Origin: Anisus vortex
Lineage: Eukaryota; Mollusca; Gastropoda; Planorbidae
NCBI GenBank assembly: GCA_949126835.1
Contig: OX421497.1
Location: 31,523,742-31,587,741 of the forward strand
Length of the DNA: 64,000 bases
Reading direction: 5' to 3'
In this document: positions 53,960 to 64,000 of the stretch, one piece after another
Layout of the letters: the number at the start of each line of letters is the position of its first letter
How positions within the stretch are numbered: the stretch's first letter is position 1
Program-made: the position numbers and the translations under genes
The notes under the pieces: generated by a model
What the model was told of the DNA's origin: nothing
Databases searched by the model: none
The model's input: the letters and a program-made list of their open reading frames with translations, nothing else

Positions 53960-55830
53960 TGAATAAAGAAGGAAGTACCCACCTAGGTCGCGCCATCCAG
54001 CGGTTACTTGCCGACCTAATAGCGTGCATATGTTTGGGAATTGTTCTGCCAAGGTTAATCTAGAAATAACACATTATTATGTTACCAGATAGGTAAAGCT
54101 ATTAAGCAGACATAACAATGTACAGTAACAAATATCCCCCCACTATCGATAGGTTCATATAATGTAACTAAATACTAACACTAAAATCATTATATTGTTA
54201 CTGGCATGGGCAACTAGCCAACGGGAATTCCCAGTTTTAATTATAATTTTGTTTTGTTCGTTTGCTATACATTTTGATTACCGTTAAGTCAACGTTTGGC
54301 TGTGATACAACTTTGTGTTGTACCTACAAGGCTGATGTCACGTTGTTCATGTCTTAACTTACTGTTGTTGCTGTCGAGGCTGGGTGTTGCTGTGTACGTG
54401 TGGTGAATGATGTCTTGCCTCATTAATTATGTACTGCGAACTCGTGCGTTTCTTTAATGAGACCCTTGTTCGGGGAATAAAACACTACGAGTTATCGTTG
54501 GATATCTATGTTATCTTTTACGTACCTTGTTTTTTTTTTTTTAAATCCCATAGAAATCTAAAGTTTTTTCTGCTCTATATTGGACGGGGTGGGGTTTCTT
54601 GAGTCAGGGCATTGGATTTACACGCATAACTATAGACTCGATGCAGCTCCCTTTCCGTTCTAAGTCTCATAGGGAAACATGGGCTTGCTTACAGAGGTCC
54701 CCGTGTCCAATCGGGCCGTTGTGCATTGCACAACCTGCACAATCCACTGCCACGCCACTGGCTGACAGACATGTAGATCACTTTTAGACATCAAGTAAAA
54801 CAGAAGGTCAGACAAACAAACAAACATACAGATTGTATAAGCTTTGTGTACTTATTTTTTGTTTTCAAATGTTTAAAAATAGTTTTCTCTTTTATTTAGG
54901 AGCACTGATTTTTTAAAAGATTCATTGAGCTAAGTAAATTATCTGTAATGACAGTAGTCGTAATAATTCTAATAATCATATGAAAGACAATAGCAGCACA
55001 TCAACCCTTATTGCAGCCACACACATAAAAAAATACACAACGCAACATGAGTATGTGGTATGAGTAAAAAAGCAAACACACTTTCTAAATCATAAAAGCA
55101 AATAGATCTACACTTTCCAAATCATAACACGAGGCCCATTTCACACAAATAATTAAATCTAGAGTAAAGATGCTAGCCAGATAAAAAAAAACAACATCCG
55201 ACCCTCCCCTTTTAGCGACCACAAATACATTCACCTGTAATGCGTTAAGAGTAAAAGTCGTAAAGCTGTCAATAGTGACTAAACTAAACCGTTGATACTA
55301 ATCACTGAGTGGCCATAAAACGGGATTAAACAGTGTAGCCTAGATACTCATTTCCTTCTTTAATGCACTGGGACTTTTTGTGATATCTGTGTGATGACAG
55401 GACAAACGATGGCCACCCTTGACGACAGGGGGGACCTCCCAGTTTTTGTTACACATGTCTTTTATCATTCACCAGCAATGTTTTCGTGTCATCCCCATGA
55501 TATGGGGTTCGGATCCGCCTTTGAGAAATTACAAAAAGACGATGCTGTGACTGTAACTGAACTTAGCACAAATAAATAATAAAAAATAAATAAAATGAAA
55601 ATGGTTCGACACTTGCAGGTAGGGAAAAAAGTAGCTATTAGGCCTATTGATCGAAGGCACAAGGTATGCTTGAGATAAGGCACAACGCTCGGAAAAATTA
55701 ATGACTACCTTTGGTCTTTTAAGGTAACTCTTCGGTCAGGCAAAAAAACATTTCAAAGCCAATAATCCTTTGGCCTTAAAAGAAAGAAAAAAAAAAAGAA
55801 AAACTTCATCTATTACTTAACCTTATTTTA
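53960..55830. other. Intergenic; hAT-like end at 54.67-54.77 kb
   Basis: CAATCCACTGCCACGCCACTG near 54740-54760 is the reverse complement of a CAGTGGCGTGGCAGTGGATT terminus. No matching left end was found. No gene. Confidence 0.35.
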
Positions 55831-55833
55831 ATT

Positions 55834-55913
55834 TTAACCCTTCCCGTACCGACATACTTTCCCATGCATACCTTCAGTCCCGCTATATACGCGCCCGGGA
55901 CTGTAAGGGTTAA
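55834..55913. mobile_element. TTAA-ended mini-palindrome, copy 2 (80 bp)
   Basis: Nearly identical to 50816-50896: TTAACCCTTCCCGTACCGAC, then AGTCCCGCTATATACGCGCC, then GGGACTGTAAGGGTTAA. The flanks are unrelated, so it is a mobile unit. Confidence 0.68.
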
Positions 55914-56054
55914 AACCAGGTATGAGCTTAAAACTATTTTGTTTTTTGTGTGCCAAAGTATAACTTTTAATTCATTCAGCGTGCCAACATTCTAAAAGTC
56001 AACACGCGCCACCCACCAATCCATTTTTTGTATAAAAGACTTGAATTGCATTTT

Positions 56055-56131
56055 CGGGGGTCTTCCGCGTGCCATTGAAATTCACCCTGCATGCCAAGTC
56101 TGGCCCTCGTTCCGTAGGTTGCCGACCCCTG
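56055..56131 (-). mobile_element. hAT terminus fragment (CAGGGGTCGGCAACC family)
   Basis: On the minus strand CAGGGGTCGGCAACCTACGG is followed by GCCAGACTTGGCATGCAGG and CAATGGCACGCGGAAGACC. The same words occur at 63282-63360 and, decayed, at 11578-11660. Only one end is present. Confidence 0.65.
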
Positions 56132-56139
56132 GTCTACAT

Positions 56140-59100
56140 GTATAAGACAGCTTAATTACAATGCGCCTTACGCCCTAAGAACTTCTTTTTTTATATTGTT
56201 TCATTATTTTTTTTATAACCAATTTAAACACATACAACAAAAAAAAAAAAAAAGATTTACAGTTTGAATGAGAGGCCGCACGTTATTCAAGGAAGAGCCA
56301 CGTGCTGATCACGTGAGCCGCGTAAGCCCCGCCCCTGGTATTTTATTTTTATACATTGCTCTGTTATTTTAGGATTTAAAATTTACTTTCCATGCAACAA
56401 TTTGTTTACCACCCGCCTAGAACATTTGTCTCGCAGACTTTTGAGGTCAAGTTCATTATACTGGAACTAGCACTTTTCAAATGTCAACATATGCCATTAT
56501 CCCCCTCCCTCTCTGCACCTGTAGTTGCCACCCTGTGCACGGCAGCTCGGACATTTCCCTGGCGTTGCTCGGGGTAAATAAAACAGGTCTGTATAGGCTA
56601 TAGAAACTCACTTTATAAACTACAATGAACATAAAGCTATAGATCTAATAATTGAAAAAAAAACATAGTTTTTACTGAAGACATTTAGGAAACATTGGCA
56701 AAATATAATGCTAAATATTTAGCCACGATTCCAAAATTGGCTAAATATAAGGGGCCAATATTTAGCCATGATTACAGCATTGGACAAAAATAAATGGGGC
56801 CTAATGGCAGAGACAACTGTACAAGGAAGAATACAATTCTGTCGTAAGCCGTTTTATCATACAAGGATCTATGATATTTGCTTCCACCTTAACACACACA
56901 TACACAAACGCACACACATGCACAGACTCACACGAACACAGACTCTCAGACACACCCATGTTCTGAATATATTTTTTACTAGTCTATATAGATGTTTTAT
57001 TCAAAGTCCATTTTGGGAAATGTGTATATAGTATTATATAGACAAGCCGCCCCCTCCCTTCTCTGCTGACGCCTACATTATTTACTCAAAATTATCCACC
57101 TTACACACACACACGTTTTTGTGACGCATATCCGGAATCCGGTAGTTATTTTTGTGTACAAGGATCACCCGTCTGACTAGTTGGTGATTTCCACGGCATA
57201 AAAAAAGCGTCCCTTAAATTTGGCGCTCTCCTGTTCGCTTTCTTGTATTTGCAGAAATATAATTTAAAAAAAAAAAAAAAAACAACCATGCCAATATCCA
57301 ATATCCGTAAATAGATAAAGGCTGGCCTGGATTCGCTGAGTCAACTGAATGTGTTGAAATTTGTAAAAAAAAAAAGAAAAGAAAGAAGAAGGTATGGTTA
57401 AAATGATATGCATGACGTTTATGTGTATGTGTGTGTAAATGTATGGCGTTCCATAATCGACTAGAAAGCAGTCAAACGACACTTCTCCTATCCGTAATGC
57501 TGCCCTAAAAGGTAGACCTAAGCACAGAGAGGGGGGAAGACGACGAACAAAATCCGCGGGATTGTATATTTATAAAAGTTGGCAATCAGACGGCGTTTTA
57601 CTGGCCTAAAAATATTTCTAATTGATCGTCTGACATGGGGATTAATGCAGACTTCTAAATGTGCGGGACATCTGAATGATTACGTGGTGTTACCTTGTTT
57701 GCTGATCAAGTGCATCTTATTTACTGGATAGATAATTACATACGATTTCAAAATATAGGTAAGTTATAATATATCCTAGAGAGTTGAGAAGCAAACTTAT
57801 TAAAAATAAATAGGCTACACGTTTAACGTAAACATTAGCCTATATTCTATATTCTATAGAAATGAGGCAGAGTCTATATGTTTTCATCATTATGTCTGCC
57901 TCTCTGTCTGCTTAACAAAATGTCAGTCTGTCTGCCCGTGTGCCTTGTGTCTTTTATTAAACAATACAAACTATAATCGATAACACATGTTAGTTAATAT
58001 GACCCTAATCAAATAATACAGCTATGTTGCTTTCACACACACCGTTCCCCAATGTTCAACAACTCCTAAAAAATCGTCCATTGATGTATGAAGTTAATCC
58101 TCTTTGAAATGTGTACGGAGACAGGGGCAGGGTTCGTTTGATTGATATCTGAAAACTTGAATTTATTGTTACATAGAGTTTGCTTCGCAGACATAAAAGG
58201 GCGGTTCACATCGCCTCCGGCAAAACATAACTAATGATCTTTTTATAGTTTGTTGTTTTGTTGCTCAGAATAGCGCTAGCATCCATTTCTACCCATCATT
58301 TTGGTTGTAAAAATTCACTGTACTCTAGGACGATGCGTCAGTCATCAAAGTTAATTGAGCTTTTTGATGGATTTTGAAAAGACTTATTTCTTTATAACTT
58401 TTAAACCACACAGTATGTACTTTTCAATGATGAAAAGAAAACATCCACACTATTTTGTGAGTGCGCTCGTTTTAGTTTGGTGCCATTCGTAACCAAACTA
58501 AAATGTGACTGTTTGACCAATAAATACATTTGCTATCTATGTTAATCAATAAAAGTAATAGTCCATTCTTTTTACCAGTAGACCAAGACGATGTGTGTAA
58601 TTTGTTACTTTCGTAATAATAATATAAGTTATTATTACAATATCCGTTATACAATTTCTGTCATTTTCTGTTGTAGAATTATGTCCCCTATAACTGTAAT
58701 TTACTTTCACCATTACACTAATGGTTTCACCATTGGTTTCCAAATGATCTCCCCATGCCTCCAACAAAACTATCCGGGAACAATGTCCGTTACTACAGAC
58801 TCTGTAGTTCTCTGAAATCAATAGACAACTTTGGAATTGGCCATCTTGTTAGTCATTTGGAATTATCCTCCCGTGTAAAAAAAAAATCGAGTTCCTTTGA
58901 TTTCTTCCAGCAAATTATGAGTGGCGTAAGGTTTAAATTTTGGGTTCTGACATGTGAATGGAATACTGAATTATCTCCCTTGACATGATAGGGATTATCG
59001 GGGCCGGAAGTCAGATAACGGACACGTGTAAATTGTCTATACCGTTTTGTGTTCTTCGTGTCTTCATTGTGCCTTAGTAAGGAAATATCACGTTTCTAGA

Positions 59101-59800
59101 GCCATCACTTTAAAAGTGTTAGCCCCACTTTTACCGTCTCTTACTTACTATCCGTCTCCTCTATTGGGTCTGGGGCACCAACTGCCACCAACTATAGATC
59201 TTAAGAGTCCTCTATCCTTGGCCAATTGTTCTATTTATTTTAAGCTGTAACCCATCTTTAAAATGTCTGCGCCTCAAAGTCCCGCCGCCAGCTGTTTCTT
59301 GTCCGACCTCATTTCCGCTTTCCTTGTTATTTCCACTTCTGAGTCTGCCTAGTGACGTTGGGTGGCTGGTCTCGAAATGTGTGACCTGTCCAACCCTATC
59401 TCCTTTTCCTGATTTGTATCTTTCACAGGAAGCTGTCCAGTCTCAACGTTACTAAATACACGTTTGTGTATTAGTCTATAAGGGACAGGGCGAAAGAACA
59501 TGAAAATGAGTCGTTGAAATGCATTAAAGAAAACGTATACTGCGGTTCAGAGTTTATCAACACAAGTGCTTTGGTCAATGTCTTGTATTATGGCGAGTCA
59601 GAAACACATTCTATAAAATAATGGCGACTCGCACACATTAAAAGTATTTATAAGACCACTCTCTGCTCATGTGTTTTTGTTTTGTTTAACGTTCTGAAGA
59701 CTTCAACTACAGTATTAGGCAATTTTGACATATTTGGCATTCTATTTATTATCGGATGCAGTTTACATATGCTATAATAAATTTTCTTGGATAGTCTTAG
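56140..59800. other. Intergenic; microsatellites and one hairpin
   Basis: CA-rich simple sequence at 56890-56950, A-rich runs at 57265-57282 and a perfect 12-bp hairpin at 58470-58503. Short ORFs show no motifs. No gene is supported. Confidence 0.4.
58470..58503. other. Perfect 12-bp inverted repeat (hairpin)
   Basis: TTTTAGTTTGGT and ACCAAACTAAAA flank a 10-base loop (GCCATTCGTA). Isolated, with no TIR-like context. It is too short for a typical animal microRNA precursor. Confidence 0.6.
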
Positions 59801-59804
59801 TGGC

Positions 59805-60000
59805 GGCTCGTTGGTAACTCGTTGGTAGCCCTTCTGATGGTCACGGATTAAAATTCCTTGTTAAAAAGCCTGTTGTCTTTTTTTGCTCTCCTTCTCCTTG
59901 GTCAAGATGGCCTCTCTGAGTCATCCTATTCTGTTAGGGTACCGGACATCAGTTGTGGAAAGTAAAGGCGGCTCGGTAATGTACTGACCACGCAATCCCA
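59805..60000 (+). mobile_element. Decayed SINE (16008 family)
   Basis: GGGTACCGGACATCAGTTGT followed by GAAAGTAAAGGCGGCTCGG resembles the body GGGTACCTGACTCCAGTTGG..TAAAGTAAAGGCTGCTGGG. The head is barely recognisable. Confidence 0.45.
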
Positions 60001-60009
60001 TTGCAATGA

Positions 60010-61320
60010 ATTGCTTAGAAAATTATAAAACGTCTCCTCACTAGTCCACTGAGTCACACATTTGCAAAGGATATTCTTTTTTCATCGCTTTTTTTTTAAA
60101 GATTTGTTGAAAAGATATCTTCTATTGTCGTATGTAACCTGATCCATGTCATAATGTCACAATGAAACGGGATAGTAGGTCGTAACCTGTCTAAGATGAT
60201 GCCATTTTTTTCCACTCTGAGCTCTTGACGTTTTGTTCATGCAAGTAAAATAAATTGAAATCACCTCTAAATCTAGTTCTTTTTACTGGATTTTCAGAAT
60301 TCGAAATATCAATGTGGTTATTTATATAATGCTTGTACTATATTCCTCTCCCCCCTCTCTTTAGGCCTATCAATTGTGAACAATGTAGCCTATCAATTAG
60401 TTTGCTGACAAAGTTGAGTGTATTATGTATTTTGTTTAGCCTATATTAATTGTTAATCGTATACGAAAGCAAACTATTTATGAATTGAATGTTGTTTTTC
60501 TTTGTTGTTGTTTTTTTGCGTCATCTTGTCTGGATATTGTGATTCGTTTACATTTAATCCATTTAGTTTTAACTGATGATTGTCCTTCTTTTAACGTTAT
60601 TTTGTCTAGCTTGCGAACGTCTACACATTTCTACGCCGTGACAAATCTGTTGACTTATATACTCTGAACACTGCAGGTATTGACAATAATGTAAATCAGA
60701 CAGTGTGTTCATGGGAGAAAAAAAAAACGACAACTACCTGGCACAGCGCCCTGTCCTTTTTGTGTTTCGGCTCCCCTGTAAATGTCGTCACGCTCCGATT
60801 GGTAGCTCCCCTATAGAAAATAATAATATACCCCCCTCCCCCCCTTCGCGTGTTAAACAAGTTCCGTGGCGTCGGCGTGCAGGTGCCGGGGCATCTCGGG
60901 TGACGTCATATTTAGTCCTGAACAGGAAACCGTGTCCTGTTTTTGTGCTGTTTGTTTTGTTATATATTTGGTGAATATTTTTTTCTTGGGTCTGCGTATT
61001 TAGTAGTACATGATTCTGTGTATCAATCTGCGAGTAGAGCGTTCTCATTTATATAGGGTTCAACCGGTAATCGCCACGGACATTGATTAAAAAGTTCGCC
61101 ACTGCCAAATATGCCGTTTTTTCGTCACCATTCGCCTCGCCATTTAGGTCTAATCCACACACAGTTACAACACAAAAAAAACAATAAAAAAAAACAATAA
61201 TGTTATCTTTAGATAAATGAAAATAAGGTTGAAAATAAGGTTATCCTGACTTGAAAGTTTTACCAAAGTTCCACAGACTGCTACTGTTGTAATTAAGCGC
61301 GTAACTGATCATATCATAGG
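60010..61320. other. Intergenic, nothing recognised
   Basis: No convincing frame. The 86-89-aa frames overlap each other on opposite strands and lack motifs. Confidence 0.35.
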
Positions 61321-61326
61321 ACTGAT

Positions 61327-61552
61327 CATGTGGTTGATCTGTTGCCACGGCATACGAGGGGATGTGTGGCCAGCACAATGCCCAGCCGCCTTTACTTTAC
61401 CCCAACTACTATCAGGTACCCATCAGAGATGGGTAGACTGAGGGACACCCTTAAGTCTCGGGAAAAAATCCTAACCTGCACCAGAATTCGAACCCAGAAC
61501 CTTCGGATCGCAAGTCGAACTCGCTGTGCTGCTCGGCCACCGTGCAAATTTA
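61327..61552 (-). mobile_element. tRNA-derived SINE, near-complete copy
   Basis: The minus strand reads, from the head, GGTGGCCGAGCAGCACAGCG, CGATCCGAAGGTTCTGGGTT (B box), then GGGTGTCCCTCAGTCTACCC, CTGATGGGTACCTGATAGTA, GTTGGGGTAAAGTAAAGG and GCTGGGCATTGTGCTGGCC. The head preserves the GGCCGAGC class II tRNA signature. Confidence 0.8.
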
Positions 61553-62149
61553 TTCAAATTTACAATACCGGTAAATTTTTGGTTGTGAATTAATAATAGC
61601 TGTAGGGTGTATCGGGTTCAAAGTCCAGGTCCGATTTAGTCTTGGACGTCAGACTGACTACCACGGATGCGTGACGCCAGCTCAGAAAAAATATAGAAAG
61701 CATTTTTCAGAATTCCAAGTGTGTTGGCCACACATGCCCATGGTTAGCAATCGTCATAGCAATTCTGATTCCATTACCCTTGGTTTGTATTGTATGTGAG
61801 TCTCATTGTCTGCATACACATGAAATAAGTTTTTCATACTTTCTTATAAACTCATACTTTTAAATTATTCATTATTAGATTGACGTTCAAGGTCGGCGAG
61901 AAATTCGTTTCGGTTTATATTTTGAAACAAAAATTGACAAGAATGAAATAGTAGCGTACTTTTAACAGAAGCTATAAATAGCCACCGGCTAACCAGTGAT
62001 CTAACCAGGGGCAGGTAATTGAATGAAAACATTCCTTACCTCCCCCTTCCCACTATTTTTTCCCCATCCATCCTTTACTATGTCACGCGAAGTTTGCTTG
62101 AAGTAAACACCAGAGTTCGGTGTTAACATAAAATTGAACAATTTCGTTG

Positions 62150-62200
62150 TTGGGTTCAAATTGACTTGACCACACACAGACACACACACACACACACGTG
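62150..62200. repeat. CA-rich microsatellite
   Basis: CACACACAGACACACACACACACACG at 62170-62198, simple sequence. Confidence 0.8.
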
Positions 62201-62576
62201 TAAAGCAGGCAGACAATTTTATTTCCGCTCCACATTCACTGAAAATGAAACAAACTACACCATTTTGTGTACTTTCTACAAGGTGTCCAATTTCGTTTGT
62301 AACAACTTTTTGTGTGTGACAGACAGTTACGAACGTTTTCAGCAAAATAACTTTTTTTTTTTTTAAATATTCCTTTAGCTGGCTGACTTTTTTGCAGCAT
62401 TTCTAGAAAAGCTTTTTTGAACGTGTATTTAATTTAAACATGTGTCTTTTTACAAATAAAGTACTCTCTGAATGTCTGATACGTAAACAGACGCTCCTCT
62501 TAGTTTTATAAGGTCTTTAAAAAACGCCCAGGGCGTAACGTGGAACGAATGAGGAACACCAAGAGCCTAATAATTC

Positions 62577-62690
62577 CTATTTTATTTCCGAGTGACAGCC
62601 TTGCTTGGAATGGGTTGTCTGAACAAGCCACAAAATCCAGTAACTTTAACACCATATAAAACACTAATCAAAATTCAAGACTTAGACTCA
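62577..62690 (+). mobile_element. LINE-A 3' end fragment
   Basis: It contains TTCCGAGTGACAGCCTTGCT, TGGAATGGGTTGTCTGAACA, AAATCCAGTAACTTTAACAC and AAAACACTAATCAAAATTCA, as in the other LINE-A tails. Confidence 0.65.
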
Positions 62691-62704
62691 AACCCGACGA
62701 TGTT

Positions 62705-62830
62705 GGTTGGCTCTCGCCTGTTGCAGTGATTCTCAGACGAGAGCAACAGGGGACATCCCCCCCCCCCCCCCGGGTAGAACCCAGGTCGTCATGATGAAAC
62801 TCCAGTGTACAAGCCACGGTGCCAGCTGGC
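62705..62830 (-). mobile_element. tRNA-related SINE head
   Basis: The minus strand reads GCCAGCTGGCACCGTGGCTTG and, further on, CGACCTGGGTTCTACCCGGG (B box). It is interrupted by a 14-base run of C at 62758-62771. Similar in layout to the SINE at 38705-38885. Confidence 0.5.
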
Positions 62831-62835
62831 CTGAC

Positions 62836-62975
62836 TAGTAAAGTAATCACGTCGGACCAAATTGACCCATACAGCCCTTGAAGTAACGTTGATCAGTTTC
62901 CGTGGCCATGACATACTTGGGTAATGCGTGGTCATCACAATTCCCAGCTGCCTTTTCTTTTGCATCAACTAATGC
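62836..62975 (-). mobile_element. tRNA-derived SINE (16008 family), 3' part
   Basis: The minus strand contains AGCTGGGAATTGTGATGACC, CATGGCCACGGAAACTGATC and a terminal ATTACTTTACTAG. The tRNA head is missing. Confidence 0.55.
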
Positions 62976-63004
62976 CAGCATATCTACAGCACATCTACAA
63001 ACTT

Positions 63005-63062
63005 TGCCAATAACCTGTTTTGGAAAAAAAGGGAATAACCTGTTTTGGAAAAAAAAGGGGGG
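63005..63062. repeat. Two-copy tandem repeat
   Basis: AATAACCTGTTTTGGAAAAA is present twice in tandem, followed by G runs. Confidence 0.75.
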
Positions 63063-63281
63063 GAATGGGTTGATGTAATGAAAAATATAGTCGCGTTGAT
63101 CTGTGAATTCCAGCCCCAGGGGTCCGATGCCGAAAGGCCGTAAAAGGGGGGGGGGGTATTAAATCAAGATCATAGTTACATCCCTAGAGTTTTGACGTCA
63201 CATGGTCGCGTATGAAAATTTCGTCAGCCGAATAGTTGTGACTGTTGTGAAATAATATATAGACGTGAGTAGATGTATATT

Positions 63282-63420
63282 CAGGGATCGGCAACCTAAG
63301 GCACGCGTGCCAGACTTGGCACGCATAACGATTTTCAGTGGCACACGAGAGACCTCCAAGAAGATTTTTTAATGCAAGTCAAAACAACGTACGTCAGCAT
63401 AATTAATTGGTGCTGCGTTG
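63282..63420 (-). mobile_element. hAT terminus (CAGGG-TCGGCAACC family)
   Basis: CAGGGATCGGCAACCTAAGG, CGTGCCAGACTTGGCACGC and CAGTGGCACACGAGAGACC match the 56055-56131 fragment. It is interrupted at 63421 by another hAT terminus, CAGTGGCGTAGCTAG, so the two elements are nested or abutting. Confidence 0.6.
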
Positions 63421-64000
63421 CAGTGGCGTAGCTAGAGAAAACGTCACCCGGGGCGGTCCGTTCAAATGTCATCCCAGTGACCCCACACGACCCTATGCTG
63501 AATGGTTAGGTGTAGCTAAATTTTCATACATACTCTACCTCTAGGCTCTACTTTACTCTACTGACCGGTACGTTACTGCTTACATTTACATGTATGATCC
63601 ATGACAAAATCCGAATCCAATACCACAAAACAAATAGTTCAAATACAAAGATTTTAAAATGCAACTGTTCACTTTCAGAACATCTAAATGCAAAACACGG
63701 CAATGCACAGACCAAAAGAATATCCTTCGACACTATAGTCCTAGAAGGAATGTCTTCTCGTTTTCGTTGTGACAAATGTCAATGACATCGTCAAAATCTA
63801 TTTGTCTTGTAAGCTCGTGTTCAATGGACAGAACAGCCAGATCCGACAATCTCGACTGGCTCATGGTTGACCGGAGGTAATTTTTATAGGTTTCATTTTG
63901 GAGAAACTTCTTTCACACGATGCCACAGAAACACATATTGTCAGAAAGAATCTTAGAGTCAGCTTAAGATATGGCAATGATTCAACAAAGTCCCACTTGA
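63421..64000 (-). mobile_element. hAT element, 3' part, running off the window
   Basis: It begins with the hAT-like terminus CAGTGGCGTAGCTAG and contains a transposase C terminus on the minus strand. The other end lies beyond position 64000, so the target duplication (candidate left 8-mer CTGCGTTG) cannot be confirmed. Confidence 0.65.
63775..64000 (-). pseudogene. hAT transposase C-terminal remnant
   Basis: The minus strand reads VSVASCERSFSKMK (about 63889-63937). After a one-base frameshift it continues as RSTMSQSRLSDLAVLSIEHE and QIDFDDVID down to about 63778. This is the C-terminal dimerisation motif of ZMYM1/DUF4371-type hAT transposases, the same general type as the remnant at 2838-3836. 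The upstream part lies outside the window. Confidence 0.8.

Noticed and set aside
60705..61048. 86-89-aa ORFs on both strands near 60.8 kb
   Set aside because: They overlap on opposite strands in a C-rich patch, with no motif or splice context.

Overview
The window looks like nuclear DNA of an invertebrate animal, most likely a gastropod mollusc. It is AT-rich, its coding is sparse and interrupted by introns, it is dense in degraded hAT, LINE, SINE and Gypsy-type elements, and it carries two interferon regulatory factor (IRF) genes of the invertebrate type. The phylum is an inference from overall style, not from a diagnostic sequence.

Host genes (about 1.6-17.9 kb, + strand). Two IRF genes lie head to tail. 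IRF-A (main coding exon 7383-9400) has an IRF DNA-binding domain followed by TWO IRF-association domains (IADs), whereas known IRFs carry at most one. A short upstream exon ending at 1819 is proposed. Spliced to 7383 it gives an open frame with its own ATG, and it lies behind a kappaB site and a TATA box. IRF-B (16472-17854) has the usual DNA-binding domain plus a single IAD, all in one coding exon. Candidate kappaB/ISRE and TATA motifs lie upstream of it. The two genes are probably a tandem duplication of an innate-immune transcription factor.

Mobile DNA inside and between the genes. The proposed IRF-A intron holds a tRNA-derived SINE split by a 1.7-kb hAT element (TIRs and 8-bp target duplication visible) and a second, 2.0-kb hAT element. 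Between and after the IRF genes are more copies of the same SINE, LINE 3' ends and an unclassified repeat (here 'repeat Y').

20,030-34,152 is one tandem LTR-retrotransposon array on the minus strand: LTR-internal-LTR-internal-LTR, with three 611-bp LTRs and two 6,145-bp internal regions that are almost identical, inserted in a (TA)n microsatellite. The sequence is Gypsy/Ty3-like, but integrase comes BEFORE reverse transcriptase, the order of the Gmr1-like group. The Gag has a SCAN-like capsid segment. Both copies share the same damage: a 5'-truncated LINE in protease and a 10-bp duplication in RNase H. One was therefore copied from the other, or both from one master, after the damage.

34-64 kb holds no convincing host gene. 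It contains hAT elements and MITEs (several with complete TIRs and target duplications), a TIR element of uncertain superfamily with an unrecognised 207-aa ORF (43,650-45,168), TTAA-ended mini-palindromes, two long minisatellites (21-bp and 23-bp units), several tRNA-SINEs and LINE tails. A hAT transposase fragment runs off the right edge. A GC-richer stretch near 42.9-43.3 kb ending in a consensus splice donor may be the first exon of a gene lying outside the window.
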